Shown: piece after piece, positions 1-7,838 of the stretch
Numbering within the stretch: position 1 is the stretch's first letter
How the letters are laid out: each line of letters begins with the position of its first letter
Made by a program: the position numbers and the translations under genes
NCBI GenBank assembly: GCA_016191645.1
Contig: JACPVQ010000211.1
Coordinates: forward strand, 1 to 38,930
Direction: 5' to 3'
Length of the DNA: 38,930 nt
DNA from: Candidatus Solibacter usitatus
GTDB taxonomy: Bacteria > Acidobacteriota > Terriglobia > Bryobacterales > Bryobacteraceae
Notes under the pieces: generated by a model
Databases searched by the model: none
What the model was told of the DNA's origin: nothing
The model's input: the letters and a program-made list of their open reading frames with translations, nothing else

Positions 1-149
1 GCATATCTCCTGATCTGCGTGGCGGTCTCCTGACGGACTCTGTTGGCAGTAATCGGCTTGCGGGTACGGCTGCGCAGCAGCGGATGGCCTCTCGCGAGGC
101 CTTGCGGTATCTGGAGATCCCGCCGCAGATCTGGAGATCTGCCCCACAA
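1..149. repeat. Palindromic repeat element, copy 1 (left end at window edge)
   Basis: This gene-free stretch aligns along its whole length with the element at 19873-20045. The last 41 bases (109-149) are identical to 20005-20045, and the left part is a diverged version of the same sequence. It ends in 'gcagatctggagatctgc' followed by cccacaa. In this copy the left arm is mutated, so the terminal inverted repeat is imperfect. It lies upstream of the first gene in the window. It may be a MITE-like or REP-like non-coding element; no transposase is seen here. Confidence 0.75.
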
Positions 150-175
150 CCAAGGAAAATCTTTGCGGCTTGAGT

Positions 176-235
176 AGTACATTGGGCCCCGAGGCCCGAA
201 GGGACAGGCCTGGGGACCTGCCCACAAGTACATTG
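176..235. repeat. 9-bp direct repeat flanking a 42-bp GC-rich palindromic segment
   Basis: The sequence agtacattg occurs at 176-184 and again at 227-235. Between them lie 42 bases with short hairpins (for example gggccc...gggccc-like runs) ending in acctgcccaca, which resembles the right end of the larger repeat element. The layout looks like a small insertion with a 9-bp target duplication. It lies just upstream of the AGGAGG ribosome-binding site (240-245) of the next gene. Insertion is an inference. Confidence 0.4.
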
Positions 236-250
236 TCATAGGAGGCTGCG

Positions 251-1867
251 ATGCGTTGCTTTGTTGGCTTGCTCGCCGCCTCCTTTTGTTTTGCCGGTCC
301 GGTGGAATTTGGACAGGAAGAATTGCGCAAAGCCTGCGAGGCGCGAAATTTTCCGCCGAACCGTATTCGCGTCGCCGCGGAATTGCTGCGCACTCTCAAG
401 CCCGAATCGTACGAAATTATGCCGTGGCGCGTTTCGGGCGGTGATTTACGCGGGCTGATGTATGGCTTGCTGGATGCCGCCGATCAGATCCGCGCAACCG
501 GGAAACTCACGCAGACCAAAGCGGAACCGTTCGTATCCGTCCGCGGGGTGCGTCTGGTTCTGAAAGGCGCAGACTGGCAGCGCATCGATTTCCGCGCCTA
601 CTTTCAAACACTCGCCCGGCGGCGATTCAATCGAGTTCATGTCGATCTGGAACCAATTGATCTGGAGGCTTTGAAGTCGTTATCGCGCGAGGCGTCGGAC
701 CACGCCATCGACGTGACACTCGGCGGCAACTTCAACGGTGTCTCGATTGAGGCCCTGACAAAATTGCTCACGGAAGCACGCTGGATCCGCGGTCTGGCCG
801 TGCACGATGCAACTGCGGAGATGCTGCGGAGAGTCGTCATTCCCGCGCTTAGCGATGTGGGGAGGCTTGTAACGCTGGAACTTTCCGACGGCCCTGCTTT
901 GACGGTGGCACGCGAGAGTGGAGTGGCCACACGCATTCTCACAACGATGGATAACGGCGTCGCCTATCCGGATTTGGAAACAGTCACGCCGTCCGATTTG
1001 CCTGTAATCCGCGTCGTGGCGCAGTCGAAATACACCGATCCCCAATTTGTTGCGAGCGTGGCCTACGGCTCCGCGATCGGCGAGGCATTAGGCTATGAAG
1101 TCTTCGCGCCGCTTGCCTTGGACGATGCAATCTACGCAGCGTGGGGTCTGCTGGGCTACACGCCATCGCGGAGAGTGGATGTCGATCCGGCGATTGCATG
1201 CGCGGCCCGCTTGCAGCGGCCCTCGGTTCATCCGGATCAACTGCAACGCTGCGGCGTAGTGTTGGAACGATCGGCGGGCTTTGAAAAAATGGGTCAGGCG
1301 GCAACGGTTCGATTCCGGTTGCTGTGGGCGAAACAGATGGAAGCCTACTACGAAAAGACGAAGCACGATTCCGCACTGCGCGCCGCCTACTACTCCTATC
1401 GCGCGGCCGCTCGCACCGAACCCGCGGCCCAAGCCGAAGTGGCGCGAGTCGGCAAGTTGGTTGATCAGCTTGATCCCGATGCACCCGTCACCGCGATGCC
1501 GTGGAGCGTTCCCGCCCCAAGGCCTTCCATCGTGCACAAAACGCCCGCCGCATTGCACTCGGGAAGCCCGCTGGCACTCTCCCTGGCGGTTTCGCCCAAT
1601 AACGGGATCACCTCGATCAGACTGCGGTACCGCTATGTGGGTGGAGCCGATGGATTCCGGACGCTCACTGGCGCAGCGCGGCAAGCAAGCTTCACCATTC
1701 CCGCGGAGCACCTTCCCATACCGGGGCAACTGCTCTACTACTTCGAGTTGGAATTCGAAGGTGGCGTATGGCGCGCTCCGGAAGACGATGCGCCGCTGCC
1801 GGTTTTTGTTGGCATTGTGAAACAACCTCCTCCGCCTACGGACGAAGAGGAAAAGCCGCTGCGCTAG
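251..1867 (+). CDS. Secreted glycoside-hydrolase-like protein of unknown activity
   Basis: The 538-aa protein has a short signal peptide (about residues 1-15, ending FCFAG), so it is likely exported. Residues about 50-85 (SGGDLRGLMYGLLDAADQI) resemble the small alpha/beta domain that precedes the barrel in GH20/GH67-type enzymes. The next part (RGVRLVLKGADWQRIDF...FNRVHVDLE) looks like the first strands of a TIM barrel. The C-terminus (about 430-520) looks like a beta-sandwich ending in a proline/acid-rich tail. I see no clear Asp-Glu catalytic pair, so enzyme activity is unproven. The start is supported by a strong AGGAGG at 240-245. It is followed after 54 bases by a sulfatase gene on the same strand, which suggests a shared role in carbohydrate or sulfated polymer use. 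Confidence 0.7.
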   Translation: MRCFVGLLAASFCFAGPVEFGQEELRKACEARNFPPNRIRVAAELLRTLKPESYEIMPWRVSGGDLRGLMYGLLDAADQIRATGKLTQTKAEPFVSVRGVRLVLKGADWQRIDFRAYFQTLARRRFNRVHVDLEPIDLEALKSLSREASDHAIDVTLGGNFNGVSIEALTKLLTEARWIRGLAVHDATAEMLRRVVIPALSDVGRLVTLELSDGPALTVARESGVATRILTTMDNGVAYPDLETVTPSDLPVIRVVAQSKYTDPQFVASVAYGSAIGEALGYEVFAPLALDDAIYAAWGLLGYTPSRRVDVDPAIACAARLQRPSVHPDQLQRCGVVLERSAGFEKMGQAATVRFRLLWAKQMEAYYEKTKHDSALRAAYYSYRAAARTEPAAQAEVARVGKLVDQLDPDAPVTAMPWSVPAPRPSIVHKTPAALHSGSPLALSLAVSPNNGITSIRLRYRYVGGADGFRTLTGAARQASFTIPAEHLPIPGQLLYYFELEFEGGVWRAPEDDAPLPVFVGIVKQPPPPTDEEEKPLR

Positions 1868-1921
1868 CCGTCACGGCATGGGACGACAAGTACTAATGTA
1901 GTAAGACGGAGGTTTCAAGAG

Positions 1922-3301
1922 ATGATGAATCGTAGAAGAGCCCTCGGGACAATCCTTGGCGCGGCCGCATCGATGCCCGCTCAAGCCGCACGCAAGTCCA
2001 ATATCGTTTTCATTCTGGTGGACGACTTACGCTGGAACGCTCTCGGCTATGCCGGGCATCCTTTCGTCAAGACGCCAAACATCGACCGCGTCGCTCGCGA
2101 AGGCGCAATCTTTAAGAACAATTTCGTTACCACCCCGCTGTGCTCGCCATCTCGCGCCAGTTTCCTCACCGGCCAATACGTGCGCTCGCACACGGTGAAA
2201 GGCAATGGCGACAACGCGGAACTGAGCCACAAGCTGATCACATTCCAGAAGTTGCTGCGCGATGCCGGATACGAAACGGCGCACGTTGGCAAGTGGCATA
2301 TGGGGAATGACGACACTCCGCGTCCCGGTATCGACCGTTGGGTGAGTTTTCGCGGACAGGGTCAATACAACGATCCTCCATTGAATGTCGATGGTCAGCG
2401 CATCACGCGCGAGGGTTACATCACCGATCTTCTGACGGATTACTCTGTGGAGTTCATCAAGAAGCCGCGGACGAAACCATTCTGCCTGTACCTGGCGCAC
2501 AAGGCGATTCATGGACCGTTCACTCCTGCCGCGCGTCACGCCAATCTCTTCACCGGTCAAACAATCGCGCGTACCGCGAACGCGAAGGACAGCCTGGAAG
2601 GAAAGCCGATGTTGCAGCGGGAATTGCCGCTGACCCCCGCGAAGAAGGCGAACAAGAAGAAGGGTCCCGAGGGTGGCGGCGGCGGATCAAGCGACGAATT
2701 GATTCTCAACCAGCTGCGCTGCCTTACCTCGATTGATGAAGGCGTCGGACGAATCTGGAAGGCGTTGGAGGAGATCAAGGCGCTGGACAACACGCTGTTT
2801 ATTTTTACCAGCGACAACGGATACTTCTGGAGCGAACACGGATTGGGCGACAAGCGCGCGGCCTACGAAGAATCGATTCGCATCCCGATGGCGGCCCGCT
2901 ATCCGAGGCTGATCAAAGCGGGCGGATCCATCGACGAGATGACTTTGAATATCGACATCGCTCCCACTTTCCTGGAATTGGCTGGCGCGCCCATTCCGAA
3001 AACCGTCGCCGGCAAGTCAATGCTCTCCCTCATGGGCGGCAACAAGAAGGGATGGCGGACGAGTTTCCTCTGCGAATACTACATGGAGCAGCAACAAGCC
3101 CGCGTGGCCACATGGGAGGCCGTTCGCACCGCGCGCTGGAAGTACATTCATTATCCGGAGTTGAAAAACATGGACGAACTGTACGACCTCAAGGCCGATG
3201 CCGGCGAAATGAAAAACCTGGTTGCCAATCCGGGAGCCCGCAAGGCGCTGGATACCATGCGCAAAGAACTCGACAAATATCGCAAGGAGATTCCCGCATG
3301 A
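1922..3301 (+). CDS. Sulfatase, type I formylglycine-dependent
   Basis: The 459-aa protein is an arylsulfatase-family hydrolase that should cleave sulfate esters. It starts with an Arg-rich leader (MMNRRRALGTILGAAAS) that may be a Tat-type export signal. The metal-binding aspartates are at 34-35 (LVDD), the maturation motif is C74-S-P-S-R, and the second metal site is TSDNG (D298, N299) followed by EHGLGDK. Cys74 would have to be converted to formylglycine. A Lys-rich then Gly-rich insert (about 241-257) interrupts the fold. An SD-like ggagg lies about 9 bases upstream. The stop overlaps the next sulfatase start as ATGA, so the two are translationally coupled. The substrate cannot be read from the sequence. 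Confidence 0.92.
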   Translation: MMNRRRALGTILGAAASMPAQAARKSNIVFILVDDLRWNALGYAGHPFVKTPNIDRVAREGAIFKNNFVTTPLCSPSRASFLTGQYVRSHTVKGNGDNAELSHKLITFQKLLRDAGYETAHVGKWHMGNDDTPRPGIDRWVSFRGQGQYNDPPLNVDGQRITREGYITDLLTDYSVEFIKKPRTKPFCLYLAHKAIHGPFTPAARHANLFTGQTIARTANAKDSLEGKPMLQRELPLTPAKKANKKKGPEGGGGGSSDELILNQLRCLTSIDEGVGRIWKALEEIKALDNTLFIFTSDNGYFWSEHGLGDKRAAYEESIRIPMAARYPRLIKAGGSIDEMTLNIDIAPTFLELAGAPIPKTVAGKSMLSLMGGNKKGWRTSFLCEYYMEQQQARVATWEAVRTARWKYIHYPELKNMDELYDLKADAGEMKNLVANPGARKALDTMRKELDKYRKEIPA

Positions 3302-4695
3302 GCATGAACTTGACACGTCGTGATTGGCTGCTCTCTTCATTTGGCGTAGGTGTGGGACTGGCACAGAGCCCGCGCAAATTGAATGTGCTGATGATCGCCG
3401 TTGACGACCTCAACAATCGCCTGCATTGCTACGGCGATCAGGTGGTGAAGACTCCGAACATCGACAGGCTCGCCAAACTGGGTGTTCGCTTTGATCGCTC
3501 CTATTGCAACTATCCGCTATGTAATCCTTCGCGCACGTCGCTGCTGAGCAGTCTGCGTCCCGACAAGACGAAGATTCTCAACAACAACGTCCCGCCACGC
3601 ACTTACATCAAGGACGCAGTGATGCTGCCGGAATACTTCCACAACAACGGCTACTTCACGGCGCGCGTCGGCAAGATCGCGCACGGCCGTTTTGAAGATG
3701 CCGTCAAATGGGATATTTCGGAGTTCGCCATGCGTGGAGAAGTAGACACGAAGCAGGCGAGGAAGGCGCAGAAAAAGAAGAGGGAGCGCGCCGGCGGCGG
3801 CGACGGCGAACCGGGAAAACTGACGTGGCTGCAAACGGATAACCGCGACGAACAGGAGCCGGACGGGCACACCGCCGTGCGCATCTCCGAACTGATCGAG
3901 AAGAACCGCGCCAAGCCGTTCTTCATCGCCGCCGGGTTCCACAAGCCGCACCTTCCGTGGGTCGCTCCGAAAAAGTATTTCGACATGTACAAGCCGGAAA
4001 TGATCACGCTGCCGGACACGCCCGCGGATGATCTGGACGACATTCCTCCTATCGCGCTCACTCATACGGCCGGCGAGAAGGGCATGTCGGAACTCGAGCG
4101 GAAGAAGGCGATCTGCGCCTACCACGCGGCGACAACGTTCATGGATGCGCAGGTCGGCGTGCTGCTCAACACAATGGATCGCCTGAAACTTTGGAACAAC
4201 ACCGTTGTGTTTCTGTTTGGCGATCATGGATGGCACCTCAATGAGCATCATGGCCTGTGGCGAAAGATGACAGTGTTCGAACAGGCCGCGCGCGCACCGC
4301 TCATCATGGCGGCTCCGGGCAGGCAGAAGAACGCCGCCTGTCCGCGATTAGTGGAGTGGGTGGATTTCTATCCAACCTTGGCCGAACTTTGTGGACTGCC
4401 GAAGCCAAAGGGTTTGGACGGTACCAGTTTCGTGCCTCTGCTCGACAATCCGCAGCGTCCATGGAAGAAAGCCGCCTACACGGTGGTGCAGCATGGCAGC
4501 ACGCTCGGCCGCAGTGTGCGCACGGAGAGATATCGCTACACCGAGTGGGGAACGCCTTCGGTTGCCGAGCTCTACGATCACGAAGGCGATCCGAAAGAGT
4601 ATCGCAACCTGGCGAAGGACCCCAAGCAAGCTAACGTCATTCGTCAGCTTCAGCTGCTACTAAACAATCCCGATCTCGCCAAACCCGGCGCGTAG
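3298..4695 (+). CDS. Sulfatase, iduronate-2-sulfatase-like
   Basis: The 465-aa start at 3298 is chosen because ATG overlaps the upstream stop (ATGA) and gives a Tat-like leader MSMNLTRRDWLLSSFGVG; the longer ORF in the track only reads back into the upstream gene. The motifs are VDD near residue 36, C75-N-P-S-R for formylglycine formation, and GDHGWHLNEHHGLWRK with FEQAARAPL downstream, a pattern typical of the iduronate-2-sulfatase branch. Residues 151-172 are a Lys/Arg-rich then Gly-rich insert much like that in the upstream sulfatase. The protein is probably exported and acts on a sulfated sugar or related compound. The next gene begins directly after its stop codon. Confidence 0.92.
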   Translation: MSMNLTRRDWLLSSFGVGVGLAQSPRKLNVLMIAVDDLNNRLHCYGDQVVKTPNIDRLAKLGVRFDRSYCNYPLCNPSRTSLLSSLRPDKTKILNNNVPPRTYIKDAVMLPEYFHNNGYFTARVGKIAHGRFEDAVKWDISEFAMRGEVDTKQARKAQKKKRERAGGGDGEPGKLTWLQTDNRDEQEPDGHTAVRISELIEKNRAKPFFIAAGFHKPHLPWVAPKKYFDMYKPEMITLPDTPADDLDDIPPIALTHTAGEKGMSELERKKAICAYHAATTFMDAQVGVLLNTMDRLKLWNNTVVFLFGDHGWHLNEHHGLWRKMTVFEQAARAPLIMAAPGRQKNAACPRLVEWVDFYPTLAELCGLPKPKGLDGTSFVPLLDNPQRPWKKAAYTVVQHGSTLGRSVRTERYRYTEWGTPSVAELYDHEGDPKEYRNLAKDPKQANVIRQLQLLLNNPDLAKPGA

Positions 4696-5250
4696 ATGTC
4701 CTTGTGGATCGATATTTCGACGCCGCTTGTGGAAGGCATCGCAACATGGCCGGGCGACCCCGCCTTTCGCAAGTGGCTGGCGACATCGATCGACAAAGGC
4801 GATGACGCGAATGTAACCGCGTTCTCCATGTGCGCCCACACAGGCACGCACGTCGATGCGCCCCTGCACTATTTCAATGACGGTACGGATGCGGCGGCGC
4901 TTTCGCTGGGCGCCATGATCGGCCCGGCACGAGTGCTGGAAGGCTTCCACGGCAATTGGCAGGGAGCCGAGCGCGTCTTGTTCCGCGCGGGCGTTGGTAT
5001 GCCGCTCAGCCTCGCTCAAGAGATTGCGGCCGCATCGGTCAAACTCGTAGGCATTGATGCGCTCTCGGTTGGCGACGATTCTCCCGAGGGTGCGGAGGTG
5101 CATCGAGTACTGCTGCGAGCGGGCATCGTTCTTTTGGAAGTCATCGACCTGACTCATGTCGAGCCGGGCGAGTACGAACTCATCTGCATGCCGCTGAAAC
5201 TTGCGGGCTCGGACGGTGCGCCCGCCAGAGCCGCATTGCGAAGGCTCTGA
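4696..5250 (+). CDS. Cyclase-family metal hydrolase (kynurenine formamidase-like)
   Basis: The 184-aa protein belongs to the cyclase superfamily, whose members include kynurenine formamidase KynB. The family metal-binding motif is complete: H48-T-G-T-H-V-D-A-P-L-H58, preceded by the usual WPGDP near residue 18. The end (MPLKLAGSDGAPARAAL) also matches the family. No signal peptide is seen, so it should be cytoplasmic. ATG follows the upstream TAG with no gap, so it is very likely translated with the sulfatases. The rest of the kynurenine pathway is absent here, so the substrate may be a lactone or amide other than formylkynurenine. Its stop lies 3 bases from the convergent kinase gene, leaving no room for a separate terminator. 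Confidence 0.88.
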   Translation: MSLWIDISTPLVEGIATWPGDPAFRKWLATSIDKGDDANVTAFSMCAHTGTHVDAPLHYFNDGTDAAALSLGAMIGPARVLEGFHGNWQGAERVLFRAGVGMPLSLAQEIAAASVKLVGIDALSVGDDSPEGAEVHRVLLRAGIVLLEVIDLTHVEPGEYELICMPLKLAGSDGAPARAALRRL

Positions 5251-5253
5251 GCG

Positions 5254-6531
5254 TTAGCCGAGAAGAATGCTCACGCGCAACCCGGGCGCGGCGTTCTCCG
5301 CTTGAATCGTTCCGCCGTGCACGCGCACTGCCCGCTGCGCAATGGACAATCCGAGTCCAACGCCTCCGGTAGTACGGTTGCGATGCTGCTCCACGCGAAA
5401 GAACGGGTCAAAGATGCGCGCGAGTTGTTCCTCCGGAACTCCGGGCCCGTGATCCCGCACCACAATGCGCGAACCCTTGCCGCTCTGATGCAGCGAGACT
5501 TCCACAGCGCTGCCGGGAGGCGCGTAGCGAATCGCGTTTCGCACCAGATTCTCCACCGCTCGGCGAAGCAATTCGCGGTTGCCGTTGACGGTTGCTTCGT
5601 CCACATGCACTTCCAAACGGCACCCGCGTCCTTCTGCCTCCAGGCGGCAGCTGTCCACGATTTCGCGCAGCAAATCGTGCAGAGCCACCGGGCTTAGATT
5701 AACGGGCACATCCTCAGCCTCGGCGCGGCTCACTTCCAGCAGCATGTCGACCAACTCCGCCAACCGGTCCACTTCCTTCTTGATCCGGTCCTTCGATGCC
5801 TGATCCGCCGTCGCCAGTTCCACGGCGAATCGTAGCCGGGCCAGCGGTGAGCGCAATTCATGCGAAACGTCCTGCAGTAATCGCCTTTCCGCTCCAACCA
5901 ACTGTTGGATGCGTTCCGCCATCGTGTTGAATTCGCGCTCCAGTTCTCCGATCTCGTCTCGTCTGTTTGCCGGAACTCGAAAAGCGAGATCGCCATGTCC
6001 CAGCCGCCGGGCGGCATGACTCAATGCGCGCAGTGGCCGTACCAGACGATACGCGAGCAGAGCGCTGAACAGTGCGATGGCGCCCGCGATCCACAAATAG
6101 TACGGCGTCAAAGAAAGCGGTTGAAACGCGGGAACATGTTCCACCAACCAAAGAAACCGGCCATCCGCGGAGGAATACAGAAAAACAATTGGCCCCGCCG
6201 TTTGCCACGGAAAGCGCGGCTTTCTGGCGAACGCGACCAGGTCGGAAAGGTCTTCGCCCGTCACCATGTCCTGTCCTTGCGCGCTCAGCAAGCGGCGTTC
6301 GCCGGGTAGAAAGTCGTTCATCCGGCTAAGCAGACGGCCCAAACCATCCGGGCCTTCCGATTGCAGGACGCGGATCGCTTCGTGAATCTCCCAGTCGCGC
6401 ACGCGCGACAGAGTATCCTCGCGTCCGGGCCTCTCGCGGGAAATCAGAAACGACGTCGCCAACACGCCCAGCAAGGAAAATGCCGCCGTAAGCAGCAGCC
6501 ACAGTAGGATCTTCGCGTAGAGCGAGCGCAT
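5254..6531 (-). CDS. Sensor histidine kinase, CpxA-like
   Basis: This 425-aa inner-membrane kinase has a first membrane segment at about 8-30, a periplasmic sensor of about 110 residues, a second membrane segment at about 143-165, and a HAMP linker (RPLRALSHAARRLGHGDL). The HisKA dimerisation helix carries phospho-acceptor H224 in VSHELRSPLAR. The ATPase domain shows the N box around N332 (NLVRNAIRYAP), G1 (DHGPGVP) and G2 (GVGLGLS). It starts 6 bases after the stop of the response regulator on the same strand, so the two form an operon. Together with the divergent LTxxQ protein the layout resembles CpxRA/CpxP of enterobacteria, which suggests sensing of envelope stress. The C-terminus stops soon after the last strand, which is normal. 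Confidence 0.93.
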   Translation of the reverse strand: MRSLYAKILLWLLLTAAFSLLGVLATSFLISRERPGREDTLSRVRDWEIHEAIRVLQSEGPDGLGRLLSRMNDFLPGERRLLSAQGQDMVTGEDLSDLVAFARKPRFPWQTAGPIVFLYSSADGRFLWLVEHVPAFQPLSLTPYYLWIAGAIALFSALLAYRLVRPLRALSHAARRLGHGDLAFRVPANRRDEIGELEREFNTMAERIQQLVGAERRLLQDVSHELRSPLARLRFAVELATADQASKDRIKKEVDRLAELVDMLLEVSRAEAEDVPVNLSPVALHDLLREIVDSCRLEAEGRGCRLEVHVDEATVNGNRELLRRAVENLVRNAIRYAPPGSAVEVSLHQSGKGSRIVVRDHGPGVPEEQLARIFDPFFRVEQHRNRTTGGVGLGLSIAQRAVRVHGGTIQAENAAPGLRVSILLG

Positions 6532-6537
6532 TGCGAC

Positions 6538-7233
6538 TCACTCTCCGGAAGCCGAATCCACAAGCGCAAACTGGTAGCCGGTGCCGCGAATGGTGCGGAT
6601 CAGATCGCGCTTGCTTTCCAGTTTCTTCCGCAAACGGCTGATGTGCACATCGAGCGAGCGTTCGAGCGGCGACGCCTCCCGCTGATAGAGTACCGACGCC
6701 AATTCATCGCGCGTGACCACTCTTCCCGCCGAGCGCACCAGAACATCAAGGATGTCGAATTCCGCTCCGGTCAATTCCACGGGCTGGCCATCGCACCAGA
6801 TTTCGCGGCTCGCCGGCCGCATGCGGACGCCACAGGTCTCGTACTCGTCCGGCGTCGTCGTTCCACCGCCGCTTCTGCGCAGCACCGCGCGAATCCGCGC
6901 CAGCAATTCCTCGGGGCCGAACGGCTTCGGCAGATAATCGTCCGCGCCGGCGTCAAGACCATGAATGCGATCCTGCTGGCTGGTGCGCGCGGTGAGCATG
7001 ATCACCGGCGTGCGGCTGCGTTTGCGAAACTGCGAGAGCACTTCAAAGCCGTCCAGCACGGGCATCATCACATCCAGCAGGATAATGTCGTGCTTCTCTT
7101 CGAAGGCCAGCGCCAAGCCGCGCGCCCCATCGTGCGCCATCGATATCTCCATACCGTGGCCGGTGAAGAATTCCTTCATCAACTGACACAGTTCGACATC
7201 ATCGTCAATGAGCAGAAGTCGTGGTGCGTTCAC
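6538..7233 (-). CDS. OmpR/CpxR-family response regulator
   Basis: The GTG at 7233 is taken as the start because the receiver domain begins right after it (NAPRLLLIDDD); upstream in-frame codons in the track add only sequence unrelated to the family. The 231-aa protein has a receiver domain with the acidic pair at about D10-D12, phospho-acceptor D54 (ILLDVMMP), the conserved T/S and K of the fold (LTAR, PKPF), and a C-terminal winged-helix DNA-binding domain (VELTGAEFDILDVLV to RTIRGTGYQF). It should be activated by the adjacent kinase and act as a transcription regulator. The 112-base region up to the divergent LTxxQ gene probably holds its own binding site, though I could not define one. Confidence 0.92.
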   Translation of the reverse strand: MNAPRLLLIDDDVELCQLMKEFFTGHGMEISMAHDGARGLALAFEEKHDIILLDVMMPVLDGFEVLSQFRKRSRTPVIMLTARTSQQDRIHGLDAGADDYLPKPFGPEELLARIRAVLRRSGGGTTTPDEYETCGVRMRPASREIWCDGQPVELTGAEFDILDVLVRSAGRVVTRDELASVLYQREASPLERSLDVHISRLRKKLESKRDLIRTIRGTGYQFALVDSASGE

Positions 7234-7345
7234 AATGCCATCATCGTACAAAACCCGGGGAGCGGGGCCGGTGTTAAGAATTCTTTGCAGTAAGTCTCTT
7301 GGGAAACCTATGCGCTCCGGGTATTCTGTTAGTGGGTACACTCCC

Positions 7346-7807
7346 ATGCGTATTCTGCTTCTTCTGCTCATTTCGATTTCGTTGGCCGCCCAGGACTCGA
7401 CGCGCGGCCAGAGGCGCGGAGGCCCTCCTTCCGGCGATCCGAACCGTCGAAAAGCGTTTCTCGCCGACGTGATGGCTTCGCAGCTTTCACTTTCCAAGGA
7501 GCAACGCAAGCAGCTCGAATCGATTCTCGACAAAGCCTCCGCGTCGGCAATGCCGTTGCAGGAGGAGATCATGAAGGCGCGGTCGGCAATGCGTGAAGCC
7601 GTGAAGTCGTTGAAGCCCCAGTCCACTCTCGACGTAATTCAAACTCAAATTGGCGGTTTGCATTCCAAAGTGGCGGCCGTTGAGGCGAAGACCTACGCCG
7701 AGATTCTGCAGATGCTGACGCCCGAACAAAGGCCGCAATCGGACATGGCGTTCAGCATGATCGGCATGCTGACTATTCCGCCGCGCCCCAGTTCCTCCCA
7801 CCGTTAA
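7346..7807 (+). CDS. CpxP/Spy-like periplasmic LTxxQ protein
   Basis: The start at 7346 gives a clear signal peptide (MRILLLLLISISLAAQ); the longer ORF has unrelated sequence before it. The mature part of the 153-aa protein is mostly helical and charged, with LSLSKEQRKQLESIL and LTPEQ repeats of the LTxxQ type seen in Spy and CpxP. These proteins are periplasmic chaperones or inhibitors of the CpxA sensor. The gene is divergent from the response regulator and kinase genes, the same arrangement as cpxP with cpxRA, which supports a feedback role. Heavy-metal resistance proteins of the CnrR/ZraP type are an alternative, since they share the same fold. It ends 31 bases before the next gene. Confidence 0.8.
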   Translation: MRILLLLLISISLAAQDSTRGQRRGGPPSGDPNRRKAFLADVMASQLSLSKEQRKQLESILDKASASAMPLQEEIMKARSAMREAVKSLKPQSTLDVIQTQIGGLHSKVAAVEAKTYAEILQMLTPEQRPQSDMAFSMIGMLTIPPRPSSSHR

Positions 7808-7838
7808 CCGCCGGAACCGATATACTCGTTCTGTTCCT

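Noticed and set aside
3052-3297. N-terminal extension of the second sulfatase in the ORF track
   Set aside because: It lies wholly within the first sulfatase gene; the ATGA overlap at 3298 followed by a Tat-like leader is the better start.
7234-7626. Long N-terminal extension of the response regulator ORF
   Set aside because: It overlaps the divergent LTxxQ gene and has no receiver-domain similarity; the GTG at 7233 fits the family start.
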